A program made the translations under genes and the position numbers. From Pontederia crassipes (taxonomy: Eukaryota; Streptophyta; Magnoliopsida; Commelinales; Pontederiaceae): a DNA stretch of 64,000 bases. Under the pieces are notes generated by a model. It worked only from the letters and a program-made list of their open reading frames with translations, was not told the origin of the DNA and did not search any database. The stretch is from the NCBI GenBank assembly GCA_030549335.1, contig CM060198.1, positions 56,988,771-57,052,770 on the forward strand. The letters are read 5' to 3'. Below are positions 12,001 through 21,574 of the stretch, piece by piece. Numbering within the stretch: position 1 is the stretch's first letter; each line of letters begins with the position of its first letter.

Positions 12001-12445
12001 TTCATCTTTTATTTTTGTCAGACTCTTGATGCTGTAAAGAGAATATGCCCTAAACAGGCTCTGCTTATTGGAATGACACATGAGTTTGATCACCAGAGAG
12101 ATAACAAAGTACTTGCAGAATGGTCTAGCAGGTAAGTCGCCACGAACAGTCATTAGAGTACTGTGCGTAAGTTGTCAGCCCCTCCCTCAAAATTAAGTAT
12201 TCTCAATTAATTTAATCGAGCAGATGTCATGAAGTGAATCAACTAATACAATATGATATATGATATTTCTCCAAGTTTACTATTGATGTATTCTTTCAAG
12301 CAACTTGAGTAAGATTTGTCTGGCTAACAGCTTGGACTTTGTTTTTAATTAGAATCTGATATCGAGGACTTTGTTTTTTTCTTTCAGAGAAGGGATACCA
12401 GTTCAGCTTGCTCATGATGGTTTGAGAATTTTCGTCGACTTGTGA
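6005..12445 (+). CDS. Metallo-beta-lactamase-fold hydrolase (At1g30300 / SPAC C777.06c type)
   Basis: Nine exons join in frame to 340 residues: 6005-6246, 7703-7838, 8108-8235, 9672-9819, 9901-10006, 10889-10947, 11894-11929, 12022-12131, 12388-12445. The fold is marked by LGTGCSSAVPNARC (41-54), the metal motif THEHADAILGLDDIR (130-144), a YISDVSRFP segment, GGGQLDLLILDTLY, MTHEFDH near the C-terminus and a closing LAHDGLRI. It belongs to the PhnP-like group of phosphodiesterase-type hydrolases. The substrate in plants is not known to me, and no clear targeting signal is visible. In place of the full HxHxDH signature it reads HxHxDA. Three RTE-derived insertions lie in introns 1, 3 and 5, and a LINE sits in the 3' flank 40 bases after the stop. 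Exon 5 to 6 joining (codon TTT) is the least certain junction. Confidence 0.88.
7257..7432 (+). mobile_element. RTE-LINE derivative, internally deleted, (TTG)n tail
   Basis: The copy starts with the family head (CTCCGCCTATGTTTTATAGC, then CCGGTCCCAAGCCCGG) and ends with the family tail (CATGTAGCCGACCCCACC, then a TTG run). Nearly the whole element between these is missing; the join is after AACGAATGCAT. The target duplication is GGTTG, a T-run, then GACA (7233-7256 and 7433-7448), with T-run length differing between copies. It lies in intron 1 of the hydrolase gene. Confidence 0.88.
8439..8909 (+). mobile_element. RTE-LINE 3' fragment with inverted 5' segment
   Basis: It is flanked by a perfect 15-bp duplication, TTTAAGCACATTCTG (8424-8438 and 8910-8924). 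Bases 8439-8548 are the family head in reverse orientation. From 8549 the DNA is the 3' end of an RTE-type ORF2 in forward orientation: MLRWMCGHTRLDKIRNDYIR, then LRWFGHVRRRP and KRGRGRPRRT, ending at a TGA near 8846. The 3' UTR and a TTG tail follow. Inverted head plus forward tail within one duplication is the classic 5'-inversion structure. It lies in intron 3 of the hydrolase gene. Confidence 0.9.
10258..10418 (+). mobile_element. Short RTE-LINE derivative (about 160 bp) with perfect TSD
   Basis: The family head joins directly to the family tail after CCCTGTCG, giving a SINE-sized copy ending in about nine TTG units. The target duplication GATTTGCAAGAATAAAA (10241-10257 and 10421-10437) is perfect over at least 17 bases. 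This suggests a fairly recent insertion. It lies in intron 5 of the hydrolase gene. Confidence 0.92.
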
Positions 12446-12653
12446 GGAGGCACGTACTTTCTTTTAATAGTCAATTTTTTTTTTCAAATATGGCTAAAAT
12501 ACTTCAATTTTATTCATGATGCTAACGGAACCCCCTAGGGCACGCAGCCGTCGCGATGGGGGAAACGTGCGCTAGGGCACCTTGCCGCCTAGGGCCTCTG
12601 GCCCTTCATCGCCGGTGTGCGGTGCCACCGCCATCACCGCTTCCGCCTCCGGC

Positions 12654-13000
12654 GGCGTCACCAACGACGACTCTCGCCTCTCTTTTTCGGCTGGTTTTCT
12701 GTCCCCCCGCTTCCTCTTCGCCACCCCTCACCCACCTCCGGCAGACCCTGCCCCCGGGCGATCCCTGCCGGTGGCGCCACCTCCATCCGCGCTCCCTCCG
12801 GCGGTGCCTCTGCCGGCTCCGTCTGGCTCCCGCCGGCGAGGCGTCACCGACGACGAACTTCGTGTCTCTTTTTTGGCTGCTTTTTCCCCCTGCTTCTTTT
12901 TCGCCACCCCATCCACTTGCCCCTGCTTCCCCATCGCCACCTCACCCACTTTCAGCAGACCCTGCCTCCGGCAATCCCTGCCGGTGGCGCCCGCCGTCGA
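12654..13000 (+). repeat. Two diverged tandem monomers in the LINE 5' region
   Basis: A unit of about 186 bases is present twice, starting GGCGTCACCAACGACGA at 12654 and GGCGTCACCGACGACGA at 12840. Each contains a TTTTTCGG/TTTTTTGG-GCTG stretch and ends in AATCCCTGCCGGTGGCGCC-like sequence. The second unit has an extra 30-base insertion. Upstream-repeated monomers in a LINE leader often carry its promoter. Confidence 0.75.
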
Positions 13001-13060
13001 TTCTCCTCTCCTAATCCCGCACCTGGGCCGTGGCTCCTCTTTGGCGTGTTCGGGAACAGC

Positions 13061-14860
13061 ATGGCCCGCTCTCGCATTGTGGTAGACCATGAAGGCTGGT
13101 CGAGGAGATCTGCAACGAGGGATGTCCCTCCGTCTGGCTTGCGGGACACGATCTGCTATCGCTGTCGCGGTCGCGGCCATCTTCAGCGAAGCTGCAGGGA
13201 ACCATTGCGCTGCCTCCGCTGCCACGGTTTGGGCCACCGGCGCGCCGCCTGCTCGTCCAGTCCACACCAGCAGTTCAAGCAGGCAGCTCCTATGGGGCAA
13301 TCCTCCACCTGTTTGGACAACCACGCGCCTGCTCCGGGTATCTCTGTCATCGACGCACCTTGGGGGCCAGATTCTTCTGCCACACGGGATTTCCTATCTC
13401 AGTGCCTCATCGAGAGACTGCCTTCCCCAAGCACGCCCTTGGAAAAGATTCAGGAAGGAGTCGAGCATCAGCTGCAGACCTACCTTCGCCTCTCCCCATC
13501 TTTGCTTTCTAGCCAGAGCGTTCTCCTCTGGCTGGGAATGCAAGAGCAGCGCGATAGGTTGGTCACGGAGTCGACAACGGTCGGGGATTCACATGTCCGC
13601 TGGTCTGTGTGGTCGCCTGCACTTGGGGGCACAAATTTCGGCGGGCCTAATAGGGTTTCCATCATTCTATCCGGAGTCCCTCTGCATCTGCAATATGCTA
13701 AGGTGCTGTCTGCCATCATCAGGCCTTTCGCAACCCTCTGTGATGTTGCGGTGCCTGCCATTGGAACTGTTGATATTGCTGATATTCGCGCTTCGATTTC
13801 AATCTCGCCTCATCAATGCATCCCTCCTGCGGTGCTCCTGCGTGCTGATGGTCCGATGTACTGCGTCTCCATTGCCTGCACTGATACTCTGAGTTGTCGA
13901 AAGTCATGGTCGGAGATCGCTGCCGGCGGTGGCCCGCGACCGCCTATGGCTTCTCGATGGGTGTGGCGCTCGAGATCCCTGCCTCGACGCATGGACTCCT
14001 CCGCGATGGCTGAGGCGAATCCTTCTCCGGCTGTGGGAACCGAGGCACAGATGCCATGTGTCGTAGCAGCTCCACCCCAACCAGATGAAGATATCACCTT
14101 GCAGACTACTGGGAGTACTGAGGCATCTGTGTGCGATCCTACCAGGCTCACTACAACGGCGCCCCAGCTGCAGTCCTGTAACATGTGTCTCACGGGAGAT
14201 GAAGCATCTGCCTTGGCAAAAATTGGCAATTTCCCTCCCCTTTCTGCTAGAACGAAGTCTGGGGATGCCCATGGTTCCTGCAATGATGCAAAATCTTGTT
14301 TTGGAGAGACAGTCCACTACTTGGGAGTTGCGGGGCCCATGGCACCAGTTTTGGAGATTGCCCACGCAGAGGAAGTGGCCCGGCCTCCTTCACCAGCGGC
14401 GCTTGTGGTTCACCGTCGACATGGTGCCAGACCTGGCGCATCTCGACGACATTTGGCGATGGGTCGGCCGGTCCAGCGCTTTCTTAGGTACTCACGGAGT
14501 GGTGTAAGACGAAGGACAGTAGTGGGCAGGGGCTTGCTCACCCACGAGGTGACTAAGGCATCCTTATGCCAACCTTGCAAGAGGAACGACAATTCGATGG
14601 AGGATCAACGTGCAAATGATGGGGAAGAGCTGATCGTAGGTCCTGCCCCACCTCCTGGCCTGACAGATGTAATGATTGCATTGGGGACAGGCGTGGTGAA
14701 GACGGCTAAGGCATCTTGTGCAGCAGATGTAGCGGATGACGTCGGGGCTGACCCCACTCTGATCTACGACCCTGACGAAGTTGCCTTGGTGGCTCGAGCT
14801 TGTGGTATCAGGCGAAAGCCTGTCCGCAATCCTCGCCCAAATGTAAGGAGCAATCTGTAG
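13061..14860 (+). CDS. LINE ORF1-type protein with two CCHC zinc knuckles
   Basis: The first ATG of the long frame is at 13061 and gives 599 residues; the frame is open further upstream without an ATG. Two knuckles of the form Cx2Cx4Hx4C lie near the N-terminus (CYRCRGRGHLQRSC and CLRCHGLGHRRAAC). About 150 residues later comes a segment with the feel of the DUF4283/RRM-like domain of plant LINE ORF1 (RVSIILSGVPLHLQYAKVLS). The rest is low in recognisable motifs. ORF1 proteins bind LINE RNA and act as chaperones in its particle. The frame has no interruption over 1.8 kb, unlike the decayed LINE at 33442-39397. A captured host zinc-knuckle gene is the alternative, but flanking duplications and the A-tail favour a LINE. 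Confidence 0.75.
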   Translation: MARSRIVVDHEGWSRRSATRDVPPSGLRDTICYRCRGRGHLQRSCREPLRCLRCHGLGHRRAACSSSPHQQFKQAAPMGQSSTCLDNHAPAPGISVIDAPWGPDSSATRDFLSQCLIERLPSPSTPLEKIQEGVEHQLQTYLRLSPSLLSSQSVLLWLGMQEQRDRLVTESTTVGDSHVRWSVWSPALGGTNFGGPNRVSIILSGVPLHLQYAKVLSAIIRPFATLCDVAVPAIGTVDIADIRASISISPHQCIPPAVLLRADGPMYCVSIACTDTLSCRKSWSEIAAGGGPRPPMASRWVWRSRSLPRRMDSSAMAEANPSPAVGTEAQMPCVVAAPPQPDEDITLQTTGSTEASVCDPTRLTTTAPQLQSCNMCLTGDEASALAKIGNFPPLSARTKSGDAHGSCNDAKSCFGETVHYLGVAGPMAPVLEIAHAEEVARPPSPAALVVHRRHGARPGASRRHLAMGRPVQRFLRYSRSGVRRRTVVGRGLLTHEVTKASLCQPCKRNDNSMEDQRANDGEELIVGPAPPPGLTDVMIALGTGVVKTAKASCAADVADDVGADPTLIYDPDEVALVARACGIRRKPVRNPRPNVRSNL

Positions 14861-15117
14861 CCGGACGACGTCCGAATGTGTGGGGCTTTCTGGCTTCGTG
14901 GCTTTTGATTGATGTGCACTTTTGAGTGATGGGCAAGGTGTGACGGTGGTTAGTGGTGCATGTTTTTTATTTTGGTCTATGGGGTGTGGCTCTGCGTGGC
15001 CATTTTTAAATTTGAGGTAGCGTGTTGATGTTTTCATGTCCTGGTCATGTGCCAAAATGCTTCTGGTGGCCTCTCTATCAACTTACTGTAACCCTTATTA
15101 TTATTAATGGAACTCCT

Positions 15118-15144
15118 GGATGACTACCTTCTTGCTAGTCATCC
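15118..15144 (+). other. Stem-loop just before the LINE A-tail
   Basis: GGATGACTA and TAGTCATCC form a perfect 9-bp stem around a 9-base loop, about 10 bases before the A-run. A 3' stem-loop is the recognition site for the reverse transcriptase in stringent LINE families. A function here is inferred only. Confidence 0.7.
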
Positions 15145-15218
15145 TTTCTCGTTTCAAAAAAATAGTCAATTTTTTTCATTCTTTCTGGATACCGTGAAGT
15201 GGTTGGTGTTTTGTCTAT

Positions 15219-15280
15219 GTACTTTCCTTCAATAGTAAACTTTTCTGTTATTTCTGGATACCATGAAGTGGTTGAAGTGT
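15219..15280 (+). repeat. Second unit of a tandem duplication in the hydrolase 3' flank
   Basis: GTACTTTCCTTCAATAGT through CATGAAGTGGTTG repeats the sequence that starts at 12454 and resumes at 15177 on the far side of the LINE. The LINE therefore landed in the first unit. This unit serves as an empty-site reference. Confidence 0.8.
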
Positions 15281-17451
15281 TTTATTTTTCATTATTTTTT
15301 TAAGTCAACTTTTCTTTTATCTTGTTGCTTATATTTGTTGTTGTTGTCGTCGTCTCATTATTAAAATGATGTTGGATAAGCTATTTCATTGAGATAGTGA
15401 TTTTATTATTAGAAATGGATATACCTAATATCAGATAGCAAATCAAGGATATCTAATTATTTATTTATTTATGTCTCACTTGTTCTGTGTGTTGCATGCC
15501 TCACATTTGTCCATCTTGTGTGAACAGGTCTAAATGCAGGGTGTCAGAGATAACCTCAGCTCAAATTTGAGGCCGCCATGTGTTATACTTCACTGGATAA
15601 GTTATTATTTGTGCATTAACAAATTGATGGATTTTTCTTATTTTTCCTCGATATTTTAAAGTGTTCCTGCTGAACATCAAACTTTGCCTGCAAGCATGAT
15701 ACACATCACCAAAACTCCACCATAGTTATCATTCTCCTGTTGTGCATATAGAGATACTATACTTCACATACCTTATTGTTTTTATAATTTATCTTCCGCC
15801 AAGTGAAGACACTGTAAACATTTTGACTCAATCACAGTAGTAATGTTGCCTTCCCTGTTTATTTTTAAGATTTGAAAGCAATGTCGCCTTCCCTGTTTAT
15901 TTTTTTCGATTTGAAAGCAATGTCGCCTTCCCTTTATCTCTCCTTGGAACTCTTTCATCTGTATCCACCCACCCACAAATGACGTTGTTTCATAGCCTAA
16001 AGCAGATTTGAAAAGACATCTGTTTAACTAGTTCTCATGACAAAAAGAGTTGTTGCAGAGTTCAGGGATGCAGAATACAGAATCCAACAATTAAATTTCT
16101 CCAGTTATTCACCTTAGATACTTAGCATCTTATTTTGGAAGCTGAAGTAGAGTCAAGAGACCTGTCATATTTTTTTTATTCTGAATGATTTCTGTAAGTT
16201 GGTCAATACATCCTATAAATCGGTCGATCTGTCAAGCAAGAATGATACCAAGCATTTGCATACAAATTTCAAATTTCATATTGGATTATATGCAAACCAA
16301 GAAAGAAATCATAGGATAACAATATCATAACTAATGTCGCGACACACTGCTAATTCTTTCTTGAACTTTCTAGCTAATCGGGGAAGAATGACTTTTTTTG
16401 AACACTTTTTGAAAGAGGACGCCGCCTCCGCCTCCTCCGTAAGTTCTCAATATTATGTATTCAGACATTATTCGAGAAAACTTTTTATTATATGTATAAT
16501 TAATGTACGAGCGTTCTCTCTCTTAGTTTCGATGAAATAATGTAGCAGCAGCATTACGAATGATAGCTACAAGATTCAACGAATGGAGCTCGCTCTTCTT
16601 GAGTATAAAAACAACATTAATGGCTCGAATTAATTTGGGGAACAGTGCGAAGTTAAATCCATGATTTTCTAGGACAAATCAACTCACAAATAGAAATTTG
16701 CACTCAGTACGTTTGGAGTACGCATAAATGGTCGCACTGACCATTGACCTCAGTCGCATGCAGCCATTAATCATAAAGAGTGGTAGTACTTTACTTCTAA
16801 ATATCACCATCATCACCCCAACATGGGCTTGAGCCTTGAGTTGATCTAATAAGCGGTTGTTTCTCTTATCAAATTTAAATTTTTATGAATGTAAAAAATA
16901 GAAGTGTGCATTTAATTGTTAGTGTCGAGTTCTCCGATGTCTAGAAAAGAAAAGTATTAGCATCATCTAATAAAGGAAATATAAAAAAACATAAATATAT
17001 TCAGCACAATAAAAAAAACAATATGTAAATTTATGTGATAAAAAAAACATTTGGCAAAAACTAAAACGGCAAAAGAATATAACATTAAAAAGAAAGTGAT
17101 TCGAACTATTTCTAGCTCAGTTTATAAAGAAATATCTTTTATTATGATTAAATTATTCCTATTGGGGAAATCTCAATGTAGCCGTTGGTATAAATACGTT
17201 GAACTGTCCCTCTTCTCACAGAGACGAACGCTGGAAAGAGGAACCGGAGACTGAGAGAAAGGATGAGGAAGTACAACGAGGTCAAGGTCCTTTAATGGCG
17301 GATTAATGCATGCAGACATCTAAGGGACCAAGGCTCTTCAACTATTCCTTCTCGATGACCTGCTGCTGGTCATTTTTTCTCCGTCTTTTGAAGAATCGTA
17401 GCAGAGAGAACACAACGGAAGGAATCAAAGTTTAATGCTCTCTGTTTCGTT

Positions 17452-17454
<3 letters not shown>
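15281..17454. other. Intergenic DNA between hydrolase and kinase genes
   Basis: AT-rich with no convincing gene. A 42-bp tandem duplication lies at about 15848-15935 (word GCAATGTCGCCTTCCCT). The last 250 bases should contain the promoter of the kinase gene; GGTATAAATACG near 17187 is a candidate TATA box, which would imply a leader of several hundred bases. Confidence 0.5.

Positions 17455-17497
<43 letters not shown>
17455..17497 (+). repeat. (CT)n microsatellite in the kinase 5' region
   Basis: About 21 CT units lie in the probable 5' leader of the PINOID-like gene. Long CT tracts are common in plant leaders and bind GAGA-type factors. It should be length-polymorphic. Confidence 0.95.
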
Positions 17498-17499
<2 letters not shown>

Positions 17500-17874
17500 C
17501 CTCCATTTCAAGGATGTGAGACAAAAAACAACCATTTCTTCTCCCCTTGTTTTCTTCCTAGTCGGTTTTATTGTTCGATTCTAGAACATCATTTGAGCGC
17601 GTGAATATAATCGCTACTTGCTGCGGGTGCTCGATCTTTGATCACTTTACTGCTTTCTCCAGGTTTTGTTGACTGCGTGCAGAATCTATCTAGTCGATTG
17701 ACAAAATTTAACCTTTGCATCCAATTGTTCCTTTTTTCCGTCCGATTCCGGATTTAGTTCGATAAAGATCCCATTTTTTTTGCTTTCACTGTGTTCCCAC
17801 GTTATGCCGTTGAAAGATTTGACCCCAGAAGCATATAAGGAGTTGAAGAGTTAGATGCTGGGGCAGAGATTGCG

Positions 17875-19420
17875 ATGGATTTGACGCCGGATTCTGACGG
17901 GGAGACGGACTCGGAGACGCAGAACTCGAGCCAGAGTTCCATGAGCGGCAGCGGTGGCGGCTGCGACGACGTCCGGTCCAGCAGCTTTTCCCGCCTCTCC
18001 TTCGACACTGACAAGGAAGAGGCCCGAGGTGTGGAACTGCAGCATAATGGCGACCGATCCCATCGGCCCTGCTCCCCTTTGAAGCTGTCGCCGAAACCCC
18101 ATCGTTCGTCGGATCCGGCGTGGGCAGCCATACGGTCACGAAGCTGCGGCAACCTCGGCCCCTCGGACTTCGAGCTCGTGCGCCGGATTGGCAGCGGTGA
18201 CGTCGGCGTCGTCTACCTGTGCCGCCTGCGGGAGGAGTCCGGCGCCGCCTCGGGGGGTACGTACGCGATGAAAGTGGTGGACAAGCGCGCGCTCGCGAAG
18301 AAGAAGAAGCTGGAGAGAGCGGCAACGGAGAGGAGGATCCTGCGGGTACTCGACCACCCCTTCCTCCCCAGCCTTTACGCCGATTTCGACGCCTCCCCGC
18401 ACTACTCCTGCGTCGTCATGGAGTACTGCAGCGGCGGTGACCTCCACACTCTCCGGCACCGGCAGCCCGGGCTCCGCTTCTCCCTCGCGGCCACAAGGTC
18501 TTATAAAAGATCGCATCTTTTTTTTTCTGCTCTTCCACTTGCTGACACCAAAAAGATCGCTTCTTCATGCAGTGACGCATGCCTTTCGATATTAGTTTCA
18601 AGTGCCACTTTTTTACTGATCAGTTCGTCTACGTCCACGGCGGCGATTCCACAGGTTCTATGCCGGCGAGGTGCTTCTGGCGCTGGAATACCTCCACATG
18701 ATCGGCATCGTCTACCGCGACCTCAAGCCGGAGAACATCCTCATCCGCTCCGACGGCCACATCATGCTCTCTGACTTCGACCTCTCCCTCGAATCCACCT
18801 CCTCGCCCACCGTCGAACGACTCGACCTCCCCGCCTGCACTTCCTCCTCCCCAGACGCCGACGCCTTCTTCCGTGAGGCAGCGATCTCCTGCATTCCTGC
18901 CGGCCTGTTCCGGAGGCGGAAGTCGCCCGCGGCGTGCGCCCGGCGGTTCGTAGCCGAGCCTATCGGAGCGCGGTCGTGCTCGTTCGTGGGCACCCACGAG
19001 TACGTGGCGCCCGAGGTCGCCGCCGGCCGGCCCCACGGCAGCTCCGTGGACTGGTGGACCTACGGCGTCCTCCTGTACGAGCTCCTCTACGGACGCACCC
19101 CGTTCGCCGGCCCCACCAACGAGGCCACGCTGCGCAGCGTCGTCAGCCAGCCGCTGGCCTTCCCTCGGGCGCCCTTGCCGGCGCACGGCGGAGGCCCGTC
19201 GGAGTCCGCCGCGAGGGATCTGATCGCCGCCCTGCTGGTCAAGGATCCCCGAGCACGCCTGGGGTCGAGGCGCGGGTCGGCGGACGTGAAGGGCCACCGG
19301 TTCTTCAAAGGCCTAAACTTGGCGCTCCTGCGCTCGTGCCGACCGCCGGTTGTCCCCGGTCTGGTTCCCTCCCGTTCGCTCGAGGAGTACCACGAACCGG
19401 TCCCAGTCGACCTATTTTGA
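17875..19420 (+). CDS. PID: PINOID-type AGC VIII protein kinase
   Basis: Two exons (17875-18497 and 18655-19420) give 462 residues. PINOID phosphorylates PIN auxin exporters at the plasma membrane and sets their polarity. Visible parts: Ser-rich N-terminus (1-95), glycine loop IGSGDVG (105-111), ATP-binding Lys133 in AMKVV, catalytic RDLKPEN (229-235), and DFD in place of DFG (248-250), diagnostic of AGC VIII kinases. An insertion domain of about 65 residues holds a basic patch (RRRKSPAACARRF, 294-306) like the polybasic lipid-binding motif of PID. The activation segment is SFVGTHEYVAPEV (317-329). The tail ends in a hydrophobic VDLF, possibly a PDK1-docking motif. PID has one intron at this position, while the related WAG kinases are intronless, which favours PID. 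The intron is 157 bp. Orthology to PID rather than a close paralogue is inferred. Confidence 0.9.
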
Positions 19421-19644
19421 CCCGAGTCGAGTGTTACGGCGTGAGAATTATTACGGTGCTACTTATATCGTCTCGTCGTATTAGGCAACGGGAAATATAC
19501 GTATACGTATAGTATACCACTATGTATTCGACACGTTTGCAAGTCCAAGGACTATACATTATGTTAGCACTCGATTCAATCTGTTTAAGCGGAACAAATT
19601 TATACATTATGCAAACAATATTATGTATAAATAAGGCATAATAC

Positions 19645-19869
19645 TTTTTTTAGCCATCCCTGGTATTCGGAAGTGACGACTCAATTCGCGCGACACTAAC
19701 GATTATGCGCACTGAGGTTGAAAGTTGGTCCACCATCAAACTCAACTAATTTGGTACGGTCGTCCCGCGTCGCGTATTTGACAATGAAGACTCCTAACAA
19801 AAATTTTCTGTTTGAGATATTATTTAGGCGAGGAGAAGTCGCTTACCACTCTTCCCCAATCCTTCTTGG
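19645..19869 (-). mobile_element. SINE-like retroposon, 225 bp
   Basis: A perfect 13-bp duplication TAAGGCATAATAC (19632-19644 and 19870-19882) flanks the insert. The + strand begins with seven T, which is an oligo(A) tail if the element reads on the minus strand. Its 5' end on that strand contains GAGTGGTAAGCGAC, which could be a diverged tRNA A-box; a B-box is not clear. It has no coding capacity. The insert is more GC-rich than its flanks. Confidence 0.75.
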
Positions 19870-19882
19870 TAAGGCATAATAC

Positions 19883-20398
19883 ATTTGAATACTATAAGAT
19901 ATGATGAGTCATCCAAAATAATGAAAATATTATGTCTAACCGAAACAAACAAAGGAAATAATCCACGACACGAGTCCATGAAGACGATGAGTCACAAAAA
20001 AAATAATGGTGTCATGTAAAGATTTATTACAAGTCTGAATTTGGTGTATACATTTGTTTTAACGGATACTGAACATGAAATGGACACGGCCCTTGGAAGG
20101 CGTTGATCTTCATTTGATAATTTAAGTTTAGGGGTGGATGGTGGGTGAGGTTTAGTGGGATGAGTGTTTATATAAACTATGATTGGATATAAATTAATAC
20201 CTATTTTTCATAATTATAATTTTTTTTTTCAAAACTTGCATCCCTCTTAAGAAATTTAAAAATGCGCATTCTAAAAAATCGGACCTTTTGGGAGCACTCG
20301 GAGCGGTCCTATTTAGTTGACATAAACATGTATTATGGACATTTCCATCATTCCGGAGCATCTTAATATTTAAGTTTTTTTATCAAAAATATTGAAAC
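19883..20398. other. Intergenic DNA, nothing recognised
   Basis: AT-rich sequence between the SINE-like insert and the plastid-derived block. No open frame or repeat worth calling. Confidence 0.5.
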
Positions 20399-21265
20399 AC
20401 GACGATACATTTATACAAAACTTCTACCCCGATCACACACAATGAAGCCATAGAAAGTCAAGTGAAATCCAATGCACGAAATAATTTTATCTATGGAGAA
20501 CATCGTTGTGGTAAAAGCTGTAATGCCAGAGGAATCATTACCGCAAAGCATAGAGGGGGAGGTCATAAGCATCTATACCTTAAAATAAATTTTCGACGAA
20601 ATGAAAAAGACATATCTAGTAGAATCGTAACCATGGAATATGACCCTAATCGTAATGAATACATTTGTCTCATACACTATGGGGATGGTGAGAAGAAATA
20701 TATTTTACATCCTAGAGGGGCTATAATTGGAGATACCATTATTTCTTGTATAAAAGTTTCAATATCAATGGGAAATGCTGCAGCTTGAACTATTGATTTA
20801 CGTAATTGAAAGTAGCCAATTAGGTTTACGACGAAACCTATAAATCAATCATTGTTCCAATTTGAGTAGCTCTACGGGATAGATCTCAATAGAAAACTAT
20901 TGAGTAACGGCGTCGAGTGATTGAGTTCAATAATTCCTCGTAGAAAATTATTGACTCTAGAGATATGGTAATATGGAGAAAACAAAATTATTTGAAGCAC
21001 TCACAAAACTGGAAGTGCCCCTTGTTTGTTTCAAATAGAGGAGGATAGGTTATTCATATTTAATTTGATTGTCAGAGACAAATTAATAGGTAAGCAATGG
21101 TAATTAAGACCCGTGGAAAAAAGAGAGATGTCTCCTATGTTACTCGTAATATGTGAAAGCATCGACGTAATTTTATAGAGTCATTCGGTCTGAATGCTAC
21201 ATGAAGAACATAAGCCAGATGACGGAATGGAAAGACCTAGGATGTAGAAGATCATAGCATAATAG
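20399..21265 (+). pseudogene. rpl2: Nuclear copy of plastid rpl2 (exon 1 and most of the intron)
   Basis: From an ACG start at 20399 the sequence follows plastid ribosomal protein L2 exon 1 (IHLYKTSTP-like start, then [54 protein letters not shown]). The exon runs to about 20787 and then into the group II intron of rpl2 (for example TTTACGACGAAACCTA, and GAACATAAGCCAGATGACGG). The 3' exon is absent. Many substitutions, a damaged exon end and loss of exon 2 show it is a decaying transfer, not a working gene. Confidence 0.93.
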
Positions 21266-21365
21266 TTGACCTCTTGCCAATTGATTCTAAGTAGCTTTTC
21301 TCTTTATCATTCAGGCAAGATAAGAAAATTTCAGGGTAACAAACATTATCTAGAATTTCTCTTAG

Positions 21366-21520
21366 ATTAAAAACCCACCTTTGCTTGTTTTTGGTCCAAA
21401 GATGAAATTCTTAATGATAGTTGGTTGTATTCACCAATTATTTTCACAATAATAGCTTGCTTCACAATAGGATTAACTGCATTTTATATGTTTCATCTAT
21501 ATTTACTTTTGATGGGTAAA
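21366..21520 (+). pseudogene. ndhF: Nuclear fragment of plastid ndhF
   Basis: The frame reads [19 protein letters not shown], then [20 protein letters not shown], matching the middle of the NADH dehydrogenase-like subunit NdhF. About 50 codons are kept. It abuts the rpl2 fragment on its left and a psbB fragment in the other orientation on its right. Confidence 0.9.
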
Positions 21521-21574
21521 ATTTTGATGCCACCGGAACTAGAAAAAAAATTCTAAGGAATAAAAAAAATTGAA

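Larger units (their letters stand above)
12485..15160 (+). mobile_element. L1-type LINE carrying only ORF1
   Basis: The insert is GC-rich compared with its AT-rich surroundings, ends in an A-run (TTTCAAAAAAA) and is flanked by AATAGTCAA plus a T-run (12466-12484 and 15161-15176). The surrounding 3' flank is itself a tandem duplication, and the uninterrupted second unit (15219-15280) shows what the empty site looked like. It carries a long ORF1-type frame (13061-14860) but no endonuclease or reverse transcriptase. About 300 bases of 3' UTR follow. It must depend on another LINE for movement. The exact 5' base is uncertain by about 60 bases. Confidence 0.8.

Noticed and set aside
12556-13014. 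Separate Pro-rich protein upstream of the zinc-knuckle frame
   Set aside because: It lies in the tandem monomers of the LINE leader, and its translation follows the DNA repeat, not a protein pattern.
13061-14860. Host zinc-knuckle gene in place of LINE ORF1
   Set aside because: Flanking target duplication, A-tail and the empty-site unit at 15219-15280 show that the whole block is an insertion.
20462-20788. Functional nuclear rpl2 gene
   Set aside because: Exon 2 is absent, the plastid intron follows, and there is no transit peptide or promoter; it is a plastid DNA fragment.
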